Assembly: GCA_046297495.1 (NCBI GenBank)
Contig: JBKBIP010000012.1
Location: 1-64,000 of the forward strand
Origin: JBKBIP01 sp046297495
GTDB taxonomy: Bacteria; Planctomycetota; Planctomycetia; Gemmatales; Gemmataceae
Direction of reading: 5' to 3'
Length of the DNA stretch: 64,000 nucleotides
Under the pieces are notes generated by a model. That model did no database searches. It saw nothing but the letters and a program-made list of their open reading frames with translations, and was not told where the DNA came from. The position numbers and the translations under genes are program-made. This document shows positions 7,685-17,554 of this stretch, in pieces. Each line of letters begins with the position of its first letter. Within the stretch, counting starts at the first letter, position 1.

Positions 7685-8920
7685 ATGCGGCAAACGGTGT
7701 CCGTCATTGTGGCCAGCGTATTGGCGGCGGGAACGACCCAAGCGCAAATGCCAGGGGGCCAGTATCTTGGGCGCGGGGAGCCAGGCCGTTTGCCCGCGAC
7801 GTTCCTCCATAACGCCGCGCATCCTCTTGCGGCGTCCTCGCCGTCCGTTCGCGACGTGCTGCCGCGACCGGAACAATTAATTTCCTTCCATAATCAGAAC
7901 GTCGAATTGCGCTGGGACAAGGGGCGATGGCAGCTGCGCGCTGGCGCAGCGCTGATCAAGGATTTCGGGACGTCGGAACAAGAAGCGCGGCGAGCGCTGA
8001 ATCTCATTCGGGAGCTGCGTCTGAATCAATATGGCCGCATCGGACAGCCGGTGCCGGTCTTGGAATACTGGCTGGTAGATGGGCGGGCGCCCACGCCGTT
8101 GACGCCGGTGGGGCGTGTCATTTCTTTTGATCTCAACACGCTGCGCGTGGTCCCGATGAACCAGCAATGGTATCTCACTGACGCGAATCAAATGTTGTTT
8201 AACTTCGGCGGACACGAAGCCGACGCCCGGCAAGCGCTGGCTGTCTTACGCCGTTACCAGTTTAACCAAGTTGCCATCTTGGGGCGCCCGCAACCAGCCA
8301 TGACGATCTTCCTGGCCAACGCGGGGCGAAACTGGATGCCTGCCGAGGAGAACCCCGTCGCCCAGGCCGCGTCCAAGGCGCCCGCTGCCACACGCTTGCA
8401 AACGCAGCAGCTCGCCTTGGCCAGTTATAGTCAAAACGTGGGGGAAGCCGTCGTCGAATGCTTGCCGTTCGATTGGCGGCAAGTGCGCGTCCAGCAAGAT
8501 GACGATGGCTGGAAACTGATGTTGCACGACTATTGCCTGGCCCGTTTCGGGGGGGATGAACAGGCCGCCCAAGCCGCCTTGCGCGTCGTGCAACACTACC
8601 GCTTGACCGAGATGTGCCGGATCGGCACGCGGGGAGAGACCCATGCCAATTCCTTCCGTTATTTCCTCATCCACGGCCGCGTGCCGCGCGGCGTGATGTT
8701 TGGTCTACGGGGCCGCTCCCTCTTTCTCCAGGCTCTGCGCGTCGTGCGCGTGGGGGAAGAATGGGTGATTAGCGACGGCAGCCAAGTGTTCTTCACCTTT
8801 GGTTCCCGCGCGGACGAAGCCCGGCAAGCCTTGCAAGTGATCCAACATCATCATTTCGATTATGTGTGCCACCTTGGCAATCCCCAGACCGGCGGTTTGA
8901 CCCTGCTGCTCCGCGAATAA
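7685..8920 (+). CDS. Secreted protein with about four tandem repeats, unknown function
   Basis: The 411-residue product begins with a signal peptide (MRQTVSVIVASVLAAGTTQA). The mature part consists of about four units of 75-85 residues. Each has a strand holding W.L (RWQLRAG, QQWYLTD, DGWKLML, EEWVISD), then a G-rich FG turn, a helix of the type EARQALxVI, and a terminal IG or LG-x-P turn leading to a YWL/YFL.G segment. I do not recognise the family. The ATG at 7685 has AGGGG seven bases upstream; an ATG at 7658 is too close to its AGGAAGG. It is the first gene after the c-di-GMP riboswitch and terminator, so it may be c-di-GMP controlled and act at the cell surface; this is inference. Confidence 0.75.
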   Translation: MRQTVSVIVASVLAAGTTQAQMPGGQYLGRGEPGRLPATFLHNAAHPLAASSPSVRDVLPRPEQLISFHNQNVELRWDKGRWQLRAGAALIKDFGTSEQEARRALNLIRELRLNQYGRIGQPVPVLEYWLVDGRAPTPLTPVGRVISFDLNTLRVVPMNQQWYLTDANQMLFNFGGHEADARQALAVLRRYQFNQVAILGRPQPAMTIFLANAGRNWMPAEENPVAQAASKAPAATRLQTQQLALASYSQNVGEAVVECLPFDWRQVRVQQDDDGWKLMLHDYCLARFGGDEQAAQAALRVVQHYRLTEMCRIGTRGETHANSFRYFLIHGRVPRGVMFGLRGRSLFLQALRVVRVGEEWVISDGSQVFFTFGSRADEARQALQVIQHHHFDYVCHLGNPQTGGLTLLLRE

Positions 8921-9034
8921 GGAGACCCAGAGACCGGCGCGTTTTTTTCGGATTTTGCTTGCATTCCCGCCCGTTCCCCGGCTACCATGACGCGAACATA
9001 GCACCAGAAACCTTTCGCTGTTTGGGGGCTGCTC

Positions 9035-10432
9035 ATGTTGCGCGTCATGGCCCGAGAAGGAAGTCAACATTGCGATGGCATCACGCGCCGCGAAGCCCTG
9101 CGGGCCGGCGTCATCGGCTTCGGGGGGCTGACGCTTCCGCGTCTGCTCCGCTTGCAAGACGCCAGCGCCGCCGCCGCTGCCACTCGAACGGCGGGCAAGG
9201 CCAAGTCGGTGATCATTTTATTCCTGTCGGGCGGGCCGTCGCACTTGGATATGTGGGACCTCAAGCCGGACGCCCCGGAAGAAATTCGCGGCACCTTCCG
9301 CCCCAGCGCCACCAGCGTTCCGGGGATTCAGGTGTGCGAGCATCTGCCGGGCATGGCCCGCTTGGCCCAGGAATGTGTGATTATCCGCTCCCTACGTCAT
9401 GCTACGAACAGCCACCCGGCGGCGACCTACTGGATGATGGTCGGCAGCCCCATTCAGCGGGTGGCGCCGCAAGTGGTGACGATGAGCCGGGAAGACCGGC
9501 CGCATCCTGGCTCGGTGCTGACCAAGTTCCGCCCCAGCCGGCCCGGCGTGCCCTCGTTCGTGATGGTGCCCGAGGCGATTTCCCCGGTTGGTCCTGAACG
9601 GCCCGGCCAGCACGCCGGCTTCCTCGGCGCCGCCTTCGATCCGTACCGGGTCAACAGCGACCCGAACTTGGACGATTACAACCCCGGCCCCTTACACACC
9701 GACGCCGACTTGCCACTGACACGCCTGGAAAACCGGCGCGGCTTGCTCGATCACATCAATCAACAGGCGCGCCACCTGGAACGCACCGCCGTGGCCCAGA
9801 CGCTCGACCCCTATTTCACGCGTGCTTTCGACATGCTGACCTCCCCGGCGGCGCAACGCGCCTTCGACATTACGACGGAATCGGAGCGGACGCGCGACCG
9901 CTACGGCCGGCACGTCTTTGGGCAGTCGGTGCTGCTCGCCCGCCGGTTGGTGGAGGCTGGCGTGCGGCTCGTGCATGTCAACTGGGTGCGGCATGACAAC
10001 GGCAAGGGCGGGCAAGGTTACGATAGTCACCGCGATCATCTGTATTGGGCCAAGACGGAGTTGTTCCCGCCGACCGACACCGCCTTCGCCGCCTTGGTTG
10101 ACGATTTGAAGGAACGCGGCTTGCTCGATGAAACCCTCATCGTCGTGATGGGGGAATTTGGCCGCACGCCGCGCTTCAACGCCAACGCCGGCCGCGATCA
10201 CTGGGCGCAGTGCTTCAGCGTGCTGTTGGCGGGCGGCGGTTTGCGCGGCGGGCAAGTCGTCGGCGCCTCGGACAAGATCGGCGCCTACCCCACCACGCCA
10301 CCCGTGTCCCCTGAAGACCTGCTGGCCACCGTCTATCACGCCTTGGGCATCGACCATGAGACGATCATTTATGACTTGCTCAACCGCCCCTTCCACCTGG
10401 TCGATGGCAAACCGCTGACGGAGTTGTTCTAG
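9035..10432 (+). CDS. DUF1501 family twin-arginine-exported protein
   Basis: A 465-residue member of the DUF1501 family, which is hugely expanded in planctomycetes and has a sulfatase/alkaline-phosphatase-like fold. The twin-arginine signal is ITRREALRAGVIGFGG. Family blocks seen are LFLSGGPSHLDMWDLKP, CEHLPGMARLAQ, RYGRHVFGQS, VHVNW, VVMGEFGRTP and GRDHW; the Asp and His residues in these match metal-site positions of the alkaline phosphatase superfamily. In many planctomycetes DUF1501 sits beside a DUF1549/DUF1553 gene; here it stands alone. The true substrate is unknown. A start at 9047 is also possible. Confidence 0.92.
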   Translation: MLRVMAREGSQHCDGITRREALRAGVIGFGGLTLPRLLRLQDASAAAAATRTAGKAKSVIILFLSGGPSHLDMWDLKPDAPEEIRGTFRPSATSVPGIQVCEHLPGMARLAQECVIIRSLRHATNSHPAATYWMMVGSPIQRVAPQVVTMSREDRPHPGSVLTKFRPSRPGVPSFVMVPEAISPVGPERPGQHAGFLGAAFDPYRVNSDPNLDDYNPGPLHTDADLPLTRLENRRGLLDHINQQARHLERTAVAQTLDPYFTRAFDMLTSPAAQRAFDITTESERTRDRYGRHVFGQSVLLARRLVEAGVRLVHVNWVRHDNGKGGQGYDSHRDHLYWAKTELFPPTDTAFAALVDDLKERGLLDETLIVVMGEFGRTPRFNANAGRDHWAQCFSVLLAGGGLRGGQVVGASDKIGAYPTTPPVSPEDLLATVYHALGIDHETIIYDLLNRPFHLVDGKPLTELF

Positions 10433-10863
10433 GGAGGAGGAAACCCGCCCCGCAACGGCCAGACTCTCGACGCACTCTCTGCGGCGTGTGCGGCGGCGGT
10501 TGCTCGCTCTGGCGGACATGGCCCGGGAGCGCGGCGACGGTGAGGCGTTTCTGGCGGCACTGAAAGAATTTCACCGATAGACTTTATCGGAGCGGACATA
10601 GGGGCGATTGGATGCATCAGCAGTAGTGAGGCTATTATGGCACTGCCCACACGGAAGCCGAAATCTGACTCTCAATAGTCAGATGCGGCCATGACCACGT
10701 CGATAGGGTGGGCTGAGTCTGCGAAGCCCACCAGAAGGACTTCAGCCGTACCCTCGGCGTTTGCCGCGGGCGGTTCGTGCTGGAATGCTCGCGGGGTGGC
10801 GCATTACGATTCATGCTCGGAGTTCGCTGATTTCCCACCTGTTTGTCATCATGCGAGGATAAC
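10433..10863. other. 431-base intergenic region with two small palindromes
   Basis: No gene is supported. A short open frame ending in LAALKEFHR and stopping at the TAG near 10578 has no ribosome binding site. ATCTGACT at 10663-10670 pairs with 10677-10684, and GGTGGGCT at 10707-10714 pairs with 10725-10732; the second resembles the GTGGGC-type repeats common in planctomycete intergenic DNA. Confidence 0.5.
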
Positions 10864-11901
10864 ATGTCATTCCCCGTCCTGACGACGGAAGAGTTGCGGC
10901 GTTGTGTCAGCCGGTTGCCTCGTATCGAGTTGGCCCATCTGCCGACGCCGCTGGAGGAAATTCCTCGTTTCGCCGATGCCATCGGTGGGCCGCGCCTGTT
11001 CATCAAACGAGACGATTGCACCGGCTTTTACTTCGGCGGCAACAAGACCCGGCACAACGAATTCCTGCTGGCCGACGCGCTGCGCAAGGAATGCGACATG
11101 GTGGTTTGGGGGGCGGGCGTGCAGTCGAACAACTGCCGGCAAACGGCGGCCGCCTGCGCCAAGCTGGGGCTGGAGTGCCGGCTGTATCTGAGCCGGGCCG
11201 CGCATAACGATGATATTCAGGGGAACTTGCTGCTGGATTATCTCGTTGGCGCCCAAGTGGAAATCGTCGATGAACCGCTTGGCCCGGCGTTGGATGAGCT
11301 GTTGCTGAGGAAAGCGGAGACTTTTCGCCAAGCGGGACGGCGTCCTTACGTGTGGGATCGAATTCCAGGGCGACCGCTGGCCGCCGTCAGCTACACGCTC
11401 TGTCTGGCGGAAATTGTCGATCAGATGCGCGAGCGCGGCTTGACGCCGTCACATATATATGTCAGCGCGGCGGGCGCGACCGGGTCTGGTTTGGCTTTGG
11501 CCAACAAGGTCCTGGGGTTGTCCGCTCAGGTGCGCATCATCTGCCCCATCCGCTGGCCCTGGGAAACGCGCCGCGACATGGCCGAGATCGCCAACCAAAC
11601 CGCTGCCTTGCTCGATCTGCCCCATCGCCTGACGGCGGCGGACATCGACGCCACCGAGGATTACGTCGGTCCCGCCTACGGCTGCGTGACGCCGGAGGGG
11701 CGCGCGGCTTTGGATACGTTGGCCCGCACCGAAGGCATCTTGCTCGATCCATCTTACACCGCCAAGACGATGGCCGCCTTGATCGACGACGTACGCCAAC
11801 GCCGCTTACCCACCGACGCTCACGCCGTCTTCGTTCACACCGGCGGCCTACCGGCGGTGTTCGCCTATCGGGATGAGCTGATGGCGGATGGTCATAAATA
11901 G
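10864..11901 (+). CDS. D-cysteine desulfhydrase / ACC deaminase family PLP enzyme
   Basis: A 345-residue tryptophan-synthase-beta-like PLP enzyme. The Schiff-base lysine is in FGGNKTRHNEF, with the usual FIKRDDCTG strand just before it; GAGVQSNNCRQTAA is the substrate-carboxylate loop, and SAAGATGSGLALA binds the cofactor phosphate. VHTGGLPAVFAY near the end is the characteristic HTGG block. Members split D-cysteine to pyruvate, ammonia and sulfide, or open 1-aminocyclopropane-1-carboxylate; sequence alone does not separate them. ATG at 10864 is preferred to an upstream TTG at 10843 because AGGA precedes it. Monocistronic, convergent with the giant TPR gene. Confidence 0.88.
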   Translation: MSFPVLTTEELRRCVSRLPRIELAHLPTPLEEIPRFADAIGGPRLFIKRDDCTGFYFGGNKTRHNEFLLADALRKECDMVVWGAGVQSNNCRQTAAACAKLGLECRLYLSRAAHNDDIQGNLLLDYLVGAQVEIVDEPLGPALDELLLRKAETFRQAGRRPYVWDRIPGRPLAAVSYTLCLAEIVDQMRERGLTPSHIYVSAAGATGSGLALANKVLGLSAQVRIICPIRWPWETRRDMAEIANQTAALLDLPHRLTAADIDATEDYVGPAYGCVTPEGRAALDTLARTEGILLDPSYTAKTMAALIDDVRQRRLPTDAHAVFVHTGGLPAVFAYRDELMADGHK

Positions 11902-11933
11902 TGGGCGGGGGGTTGGGGTTGGTAAAAACACCA

Positions 11934-11960
11934 CAAGCCGGTCGCCGCGCGACCGGCTTG
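11934..11960 (-). terminator. Hairpin terminator for the minus-strand TPR gene
   Basis: A 12-bp perfect stem (11934-11945 with 11949-11960) with a three-base loop lies between two convergent genes. Read on the minus strand it is followed by TGGTGTTTTTACC, so it best serves the gene ending at 11987. Confidence 0.7.
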
Positions 11961-11986
11961 GGTGGGGGTGAGCTAACAACTTTGTA

Positions 11987-14900
11987 TCACGGTCGATAGT
12001 TGTTCAAGGTTTGCCGGACGGAACCTTGAACACGTTCCAAGCTGACGCTGACGGCGGCGGAGGTGGGACGGTTTTGGCGCTCCAATAGGCCGCCGAAGCG
12101 GAAGTCCTCGCGGGCTTCCTGCACTTTGCCCTGGGGCAGACGGGCCAAGCCGAGGAAGTACAGATAGCGGGCGTCCTGATCGAAATAGCGGATTGCTTCG
12201 AGGAAATCCTTCTCGGCTTCCTCGTAACGGCGGCTGTAATAGTGCCGTAGCCCCGAGGCGAAGTGTTTCTCCGCCAAGGCTGTATCAGGGTAGCGCAGGC
12301 CGTCGGGACGCTTGAAAGCCGGATGATTGTCAATGATCATCTGCAAACCGTCGGCGTATTCCGGTTTGATCAGCTGATTCAAACCTTTGACGTATTCTTG
12401 CAGGGCCTGTGTCCAGTAACCTTGCTTGGCCAAGACTTGGGCCAGGATCAGATAGCCTTCGGGGTTGCCAGCTTTGATGGCTTCCTCGGCCAGACGTTGG
12501 GCCTCGACTTCTTCCGGCTTCGGTGGCGGAGCCTGATCATCGTCAATCTGCAAAGCCGTCACCGCCAGGACGAGCGCGATTTGGCGGGCATCCGAGACGG
12601 GAGTGCCGGGGCGTTCCGAGCGACGCGCGGCGGGAACATTGGCCGGCACGGGGACAGCGGGACGTGGTTGGCGCGGTTGCAGCAGCACGCGGGCCAAGCC
12701 GAGCTTGTAACGGCTCAAGGTCATCCCATCCATGTTGGCATCCCCGGCCGCTTTGATGGCTTCCCGGTACAGTTTCTCAGCGGCGGCAAAGTCGGCTAAT
12801 TCCTCGGCTAGACGCGCGGAAGCGTAATTCCCCTCCGCCACGGCGCCGGCAGCCACGGCGGCCTCGGCATCCTGACGAATGGCGGCCACTGCGGGATGAT
12901 CGGGGCCGATGGTGCGGCGTCCCTGATCGCGGGCCTTATCCAACTGGACAATGCTACGCAAGGCCAGCAAGTTGCCATCTTTCTCAGGCAAGATGTCTAG
13001 CCCCTTGTTCAGCTCTCGCAAGGCGCCTTCCAAGTCCCCCGCCTGATACAGCGCATTGGCCGGCCGCAGGTAGACTTCGGGGTCATTCAATTCACGCAAC
13101 GCCGCTTGAACGAGTGGTAAAACATTGTCCAGTCGGTTGTCATTCAGGTTCGGCAGCGCTTCTTGCAGGGCCTGGCGTGCTTCCGCCAATTGATTTTGAT
13201 TGCGAAGGATCAGCCCCTGCACGGCACGCGCTTGGGCCTTGACAGCGGGACTCGCCTTCTCATCCTTGATCACCCATTCAGCATCGAGGGCGGCTTTCTT
13301 TTGATTATCGTCGTTGGCGCGGTCGCCATTCTGTAATACGTTGACCCAGAAGGCGAGCATGGCCTCCGGCGTGCGACTGCGGATGAACAGGGCCTCGTAG
13401 CTGGCGTTTTGGGCTTCGCTGGCGGCCAGGCGGCCGCTCAAATCCAACGCTTGCGCGACGCCGCCGCCGACGTTGCCCAAGCCGCTCAGATCACCAGCCA
13501 GGCGATTGAGGGCGGATACTAACGGCGTGCCGCTTTCCGCGATCAGCTTGTCCATTGTCTGGCCCAACTGAGCACGGTCGGCCTTGGGGGGCAACATGTC
13601 GGCGGCTTCGAGTTTCTGAATCACCAGCCGCACGGTCTGATTCAAGTCATCCCGCGTGGCGGCCAGTTGTTGCACTGCTTTATCCAACTCCGGAGCCATG
13701 ACGCCAGCCGCCTTGAGCTGATCGCTTACCTTGGTCAATTTGTCGTCAGCGTCCTTGCGGGCGGCGGTCGTCTCTTTCCAATCTTGAATCAAGGTCTGCA
13801 AGCCCTTGACTAAGTCCTGTTGCTCCGGGGTGACGAATTTGGCCTCAGTCAAATCCTTTTGCAAAGCGGTCAGCTGCATGTCGGCATTTTTCCTTGCCAA
13901 GATCAATCCATCCAACGTCTTGAGTAAGTCATCCGCCGTGGCCTGATCATCCTTCACTTCGAGCTTCTCGGCGAAGGCTTGGAGGGCCTTGGCCACGGTT
14001 TCCTTGCTCTGGTCCTTGTCCTTGAGCAAGGCGTCCAGGGCTTGGTTGGCGCTGGGATACTTGGCCAGGTCGTAACCGCTGGCATTGAGTTTTTCCTGCA
14101 AAGCCCAGAAGGCAAGCAAGTCCTCACAGGCACGCAGGAAGATTTCTTCCGTGGGATCGCTAGTGGGGTTCTGGGCCTTGTTCAGACGCACGAAGCGTTG
14201 TTTCTCATGCACGGCCCGGGCTTCTTGCAAGGCTTTGCGGGCGGCATCGAATTGGTGCTGGCGGGCCAGCTTGGCCGCTTCCCAGAACTTGAAACCCGCT
14301 TCATCGGCGGGAGCGGCGGCATCGTTTTGCAGCAACGTGACCATCCAAACCATCAGCGCCGCCGAAGCATCGGAGCGCGCCGCGCCGGCGTCGGCGGCCG
14401 GCTCCATCGGCGGCGCCGCCGCGGTGGGACGCGCATCGAGCCGATTCAGGGCGGCGTCGAACATCTTTTGCTGGACGGGGTTGTTGTTAGCGGCGTCGCG
14501 TCCCTTCAAATAAGCGGCCCTGGCGGCGGTCACATCACCGATCATTTCATCGATGTGGCCAAGCCAGAACAGACCCTGAGGATTGTTGGCCTTGGTGAGG
14601 TCCGCGATGGCTTGCTGCACCGCCGGATCGTCTTTCTTCAACTGGTTACCGTTTTGCCGTTGCAGATACAACAGCCAGCGCGTCTGACCGCGCGCGGCGA
14701 GCAGGTCCGGCGTCTCCGGCTCGGAGGCTTGCTCCAACATCGGCAGGGCTTTGTTCAGATTACCGCTGTCCAGATGTTGCAAAGCCATCTGGAGCGAACC
14801 CGCTTCTTCCGCCGCCGGGTTCATGGGCAGGCTCATGCCCAAGTTGCTTTGCAAAAATTTGTTGACATCGCCTCGCCAGCTCAGAGGCGGCGTGTAGCCG

Positions 14901-16942
14901 GTCAACCACAGCGCCAGCGACGCCGCCGTGCCCACCAAGCCACCCACGAACATGCCCCCCGCCCAGCGCCGGCCATAGCGCGGCTTGGCCATCTTGGCGG
15001 GCTGGCCCTTGGTCGAAGGTTGATATTTTTCCTCTTCCGCCTCGACGGCGGCTTCCTCGACCGCCTCTTCCTCGACGTCCGCGCTGACGCCTTGCTCCTC
15101 GCCCCCGGCGGCCGCTTCCCCTTCCGCTTCGGCGGCGCCGAGGTTGTCCCAATCGATGTCTCCGTCCATCATCGGGACAGTCGCTTCTCCTTCCTCGGTA
15201 GCGGCGGCTTGGGTTTCCCCTGGAGCCTCGACATCGGGAAGCTCTGCCGCCGCTTCCTCGGCCGGTGCTTCCTCAACCGCCGCTTCCTCGGCCAGTTGCT
15301 CCATCTCAAAGAGAGCCGCTGTCTCTTCCACCTCCTCGCCGAGATTGATCGCCGACGATTCGGCATCCGGGGCGGCTTTTTCGCTCTCCGCCAAGAGTTG
15401 ATCAGCTGCCGCCGCATCCCATTCGACCGTTTCCGCCGATTCCGCTTCCTGATCCGCTTCGGCCAAGGGAGTTTCCATGCCTTCCTCGACGGCCGCATCC
15501 AGCTCGTGCCGGATTGCCGAGGGAAGCTCCGGATCGCTCGACAAATCCACTTCCGATGTTTCCGTGCGATCCGCGTACAACTGATCCGATTCCGCCATCA
15601 GGTCTTCCAAAGTCGGTTCCGCATCCGCGAGTCCTTCCACTCCGGACGGCACATCGACTGTGGGGTCGGAATCCAGATCGATGCTCGACGAATCTTGGCG
15701 TGAGGCAGCATCTTCGGGAACGATACGGGCCAGTTCCGCCGAGGATGAATAGACGTCCAACTCATCCAAAGCCGACACATCCACGATCGGATCGGAATCC
15801 AAGTCGATGCCCGACGCCTCCGGCTCGCGCCGATCGGAAAGATCGAAATTCAGAATTTCTCCTTCTTCCTGGTGAATCGCCGCCGCCAAGGCATCGTCCA
15901 TATCCGGCGACACGTCCAAATCTGGATACGAGGACAAATCGATGCCCGATGCGTCCTTCGCGGTTCGGCCCGCGATGTCAGCGGGGGCAGTCCCCAGCAA
16001 GTCCACCTCCTCGGTGGCTCCCTCTTGTCCCCGCGCAGGGGATGAAGCGCCGGGAGCGTTGAGTTCCTGGGTCACATCCAGCAGCGGATCGGACAGCAAG
16101 TCGATGGCGGTCGATTCTGGGCCGGCAACGGCGCCGGCATCCTCGGCGGCGGCCGCGTGGCGGCCCTGTTCGGCCCGGCTTCCCGTCAGCGCGTCCGGCT
16201 CCTCCGCGCTGTCGGGTTCGTCGGCGGCTCGCTCTTTTTCGGCGTTGGCCCAGAGGATAGCGTCGGTTCCTTCCAATTCATTCAAAATCTTGCCAGCTGA
16301 TGCCCCCACTTCGGCGGACAACTCCTCGGCCGGCGCCAGCATGGTTGGCCGAGGTAAATGCTGCGCCAATTGCGTGGCCTTGGGGGAAGAGGGCACGGGC
16401 GGCTTGGCGCTCCGTTCGGGAGCCGCCGCCACTGGCGGAACATCCTCATCGGACTGGAAATGCTCGGCTTGCAGACGAGCCAGCTCATCCAAATCAATCG
16501 AGGCGTCGCTCACGGCGGCCACGCCTTGTTCCGCTTCCACGATGTCCGAGGGTTCGACGTCTTCTTCCTCGGCGAATTGTTCGATGATGTCCGCGTCGGA
16601 AAGAGCGTCGAAGTGAACCAACGGCCCGCCCCCCAAATCGACGGCTGACGATTCCGATGGTACGTCGGTTTCCACCAAGTCGCTCCAGGAGGTCAGGGAA
16701 CCGCCGCTTTCCGGCTCGGCGCCCTCTTCGAGGGATGCCTCGTCGAGCAGTTCCTCGGAAACCTGTTCGAGTTCCTCGAAATTGATCAGTTCCTCCCTCT
16801 GATCGACGGGCAGGGAAGCATCGTCCGCGCTGTCCGCTTCTGGCGTCAGGGAGCTTTCTTCCCCTTCATTTTGCCAGAACGCCAAGGGGTCTCGATCATC
16901 GTCGTGGGGATGCTTGTCCGCGGGGTTGTGCTGTTTTGCCAT
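11987..16942 (-). CDS. Giant membrane-anchored TPR protein with acidic repeat-motif N-terminus
   Basis: From the ATG at 16942 the product is 1651 residues. About residues 1-640 are very acidic and low in complexity (runs of Glu, Ala, Asp) and carry at least seven variants of a short motif of the form S-x-IDL-x-SDP-x-xDV, near residues 100, 280, 335, 377, 417, 464 and 530. A basic patch (KPRYGRRW) and a single membrane helix follow at about 660-682, then about 950 residues of alanine-rich helices with TPR units, best seen near the C-terminus (HYYSRRYEEAEKDFLEAI, then YLYFLGLARLPQGKVQEA). This suggests a cytoplasmic acidic tail and a large protein-interaction domain outside the membrane, but topology is inferred. 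No enzyme motif was found. The 12 extra codons upstream of 16942 were not used. Confidence 0.8.
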   Translation of the reverse strand: MAKQHNPADKHPHDDDRDPLAFWQNEGEESSLTPEADSADDASLPVDQREELINFEELEQVSEELLDEASLEEGAEPESGGSLTSWSDLVETDVPSESSAVDLGGGPLVHFDALSDADIIEQFAEEEDVEPSDIVEAEQGVAAVSDASIDLDELARLQAEHFQSDEDVPPVAAAPERSAKPPVPSSPKATQLAQHLPRPTMLAPAEELSAEVGASAGKILNELEGTDAILWANAEKERAADEPDSAEEPDALTGSRAEQGRHAAAAEDAGAVAGPESTAIDLLSDPLLDVTQELNAPGASSPARGQEGATEEVDLLGTAPADIAGRTAKDASGIDLSSYPDLDVSPDMDDALAAAIHQEEGEILNFDLSDRREPEASGIDLDSDPIVDVSALDELDVYSSSAELARIVPEDAASRQDSSSIDLDSDPTVDVPSGVEGLADAEPTLEDLMAESDQLYADRTETSEVDLSSDPELPSAIRHELDAAVEEGMETPLAEADQEAESAETVEWDAAAADQLLAESEKAAPDAESSAINLGEEVEETAALFEMEQLAEEAAVEEAPAEEAAAELPDVEAPGETQAAATEEGEATVPMMDGDIDWDNLGAAEAEGEAAAGGEEQGVSADVEEEAVEEAAVEAEEEKYQPSTKGQPAKMAKPRYGRRWAGGMFVGGLVGTAASLALWLTGYTPPLSWRGDVNKFLQSNLGMSLPMNPAAEEAGSLQMALQHLDSGNLNKALPMLEQASEPETPDLLAARGQTRWLLYLQRQNGNQLKKDDPAVQQAIADLTKANNPQGLFWLGHIDEMIGDVTAARAAYLKGRDAANNNPVQQKMFDAALNRLDARPTAAAPPMEPAADAGAARSDASAALMVWMVTLLQNDAAAPADEAGFKFWEAAKLARQHQFDAARKALQEARAVHEKQRFVRLNKAQNPTSDPTEEIFLRACEDLLAFWALQEKLNASGYDLAKYPSANQALDALLKDKDQSKETVAKALQAFAEKLEVKDDQATADDLLKTLDGLILARKNADMQLTALQKDLTEAKFVTPEQQDLVKGLQTLIQDWKETTAARKDADDKLTKVSDQLKAAGVMAPELDKAVQQLAATRDDLNQTVRLVIQKLEAADMLPPKADRAQLGQTMDKLIAESGTPLVSALNRLAGDLSGLGNVGGGVAQALDLSGRLAASEAQNASYEALFIRSRTPEAMLAFWVNVLQNGDRANDDNQKKAALDAEWVIKDEKASPAVKAQARAVQGLILRNQNQLAEARQALQEALPNLNDNRLDNVLPLVQAALRELNDPEVYLRPANALYQAGDLEGALRELNKGLDILPEKDGNLLALRSIVQLDKARDQGRRTIGPDHPAVAAIRQDAEAAVAAGAVAEGNYASARLAEELADFAAAEKLYREAIKAAGDANMDGMTLSRYKLGLARVLLQPRQPRPAVPVPANVPAARRSERPGTPVSDARQIALVLAVTALQIDDDQAPPPKPEEVEAQRLAEEAIKAGNPEGYLILAQVLAKQGYWTQALQEYVKGLNQLIKPEYADGLQMIIDNHPAFKRPDGLRYPDTALAEKHFASGLRHYYSRRYEEAEKDFLEAIRYFDQDARYLYFLGLARLPQGKVQEAREDFRFGGLLERQNRPTSAAVSVSLERVQGSVRQTLNNYRP

Positions 16943-17554
16943 AGTAGTGCCACTCCCGTGCTCGAAAAGAACCATCCGATCCGTGTCTCGCCGCGGCGGC
17001 GCGATCGGGCACGCTTCCTCACGGTTGGAGAGGAGGAATTCCCAACGAACCGCGACGGCAACCTGTTTACCAGCACGCTGTTGCCGCCACGCGGAAGACC
17101 GATTTGATATTCAGAACCATCATGGGATAGGCCGAAGCGAGAAGCTCCGGCAACTTTTCGCTATTGTCTCCAAAGCCGGCGCGTTGAGCAATCCTTTTCC
17201 GGCATTTCGAGCGATTTCCTGATCGAACCGCCGGTGGCTTTCGTCTTATCCGTAAGAATAGCGCAATCGGTATGGTCTTCGTGGATAGAATGAAGCGTTT
17301 GGCGGGCAAGCCGACGGCGAGCACCCAAACAACGGTAAAGTGAAATGCCGGTGACAATGAGAGAAAAGTTCTATCGGATAATACGTTTTGTGTCATAATA
17401 CCAGTATCTCTCCGTGGGAAGCTGAGAGAAATTACTTGTGCGGTGTCTAGCGTGGTTGGCGGAGTTCGGCACCATGCGCGAGAAGTTGGCGGCCCGGGCG
17501 TGGCGTGAATCGCGGTGAAGATCGCTTGGCAGCAACGGCTTGAAGGAGATGTCC
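16943..17554. other. 612-base divergent intergenic region
   Basis: This lies between two divergently transcribed giant TPR genes and should hold both promoters. It is less GC-rich than its surroundings around 17240-17420. I see no credible gene, structured RNA or strong promoter pair in it. Confidence 0.5.

Noticed and set aside
13979..15703. 574-codon plus-strand open frame
   Set aside because: It is the antisense shadow of the giant TPR gene, made open by its GC-rich codons; no ribosome binding site or domain.
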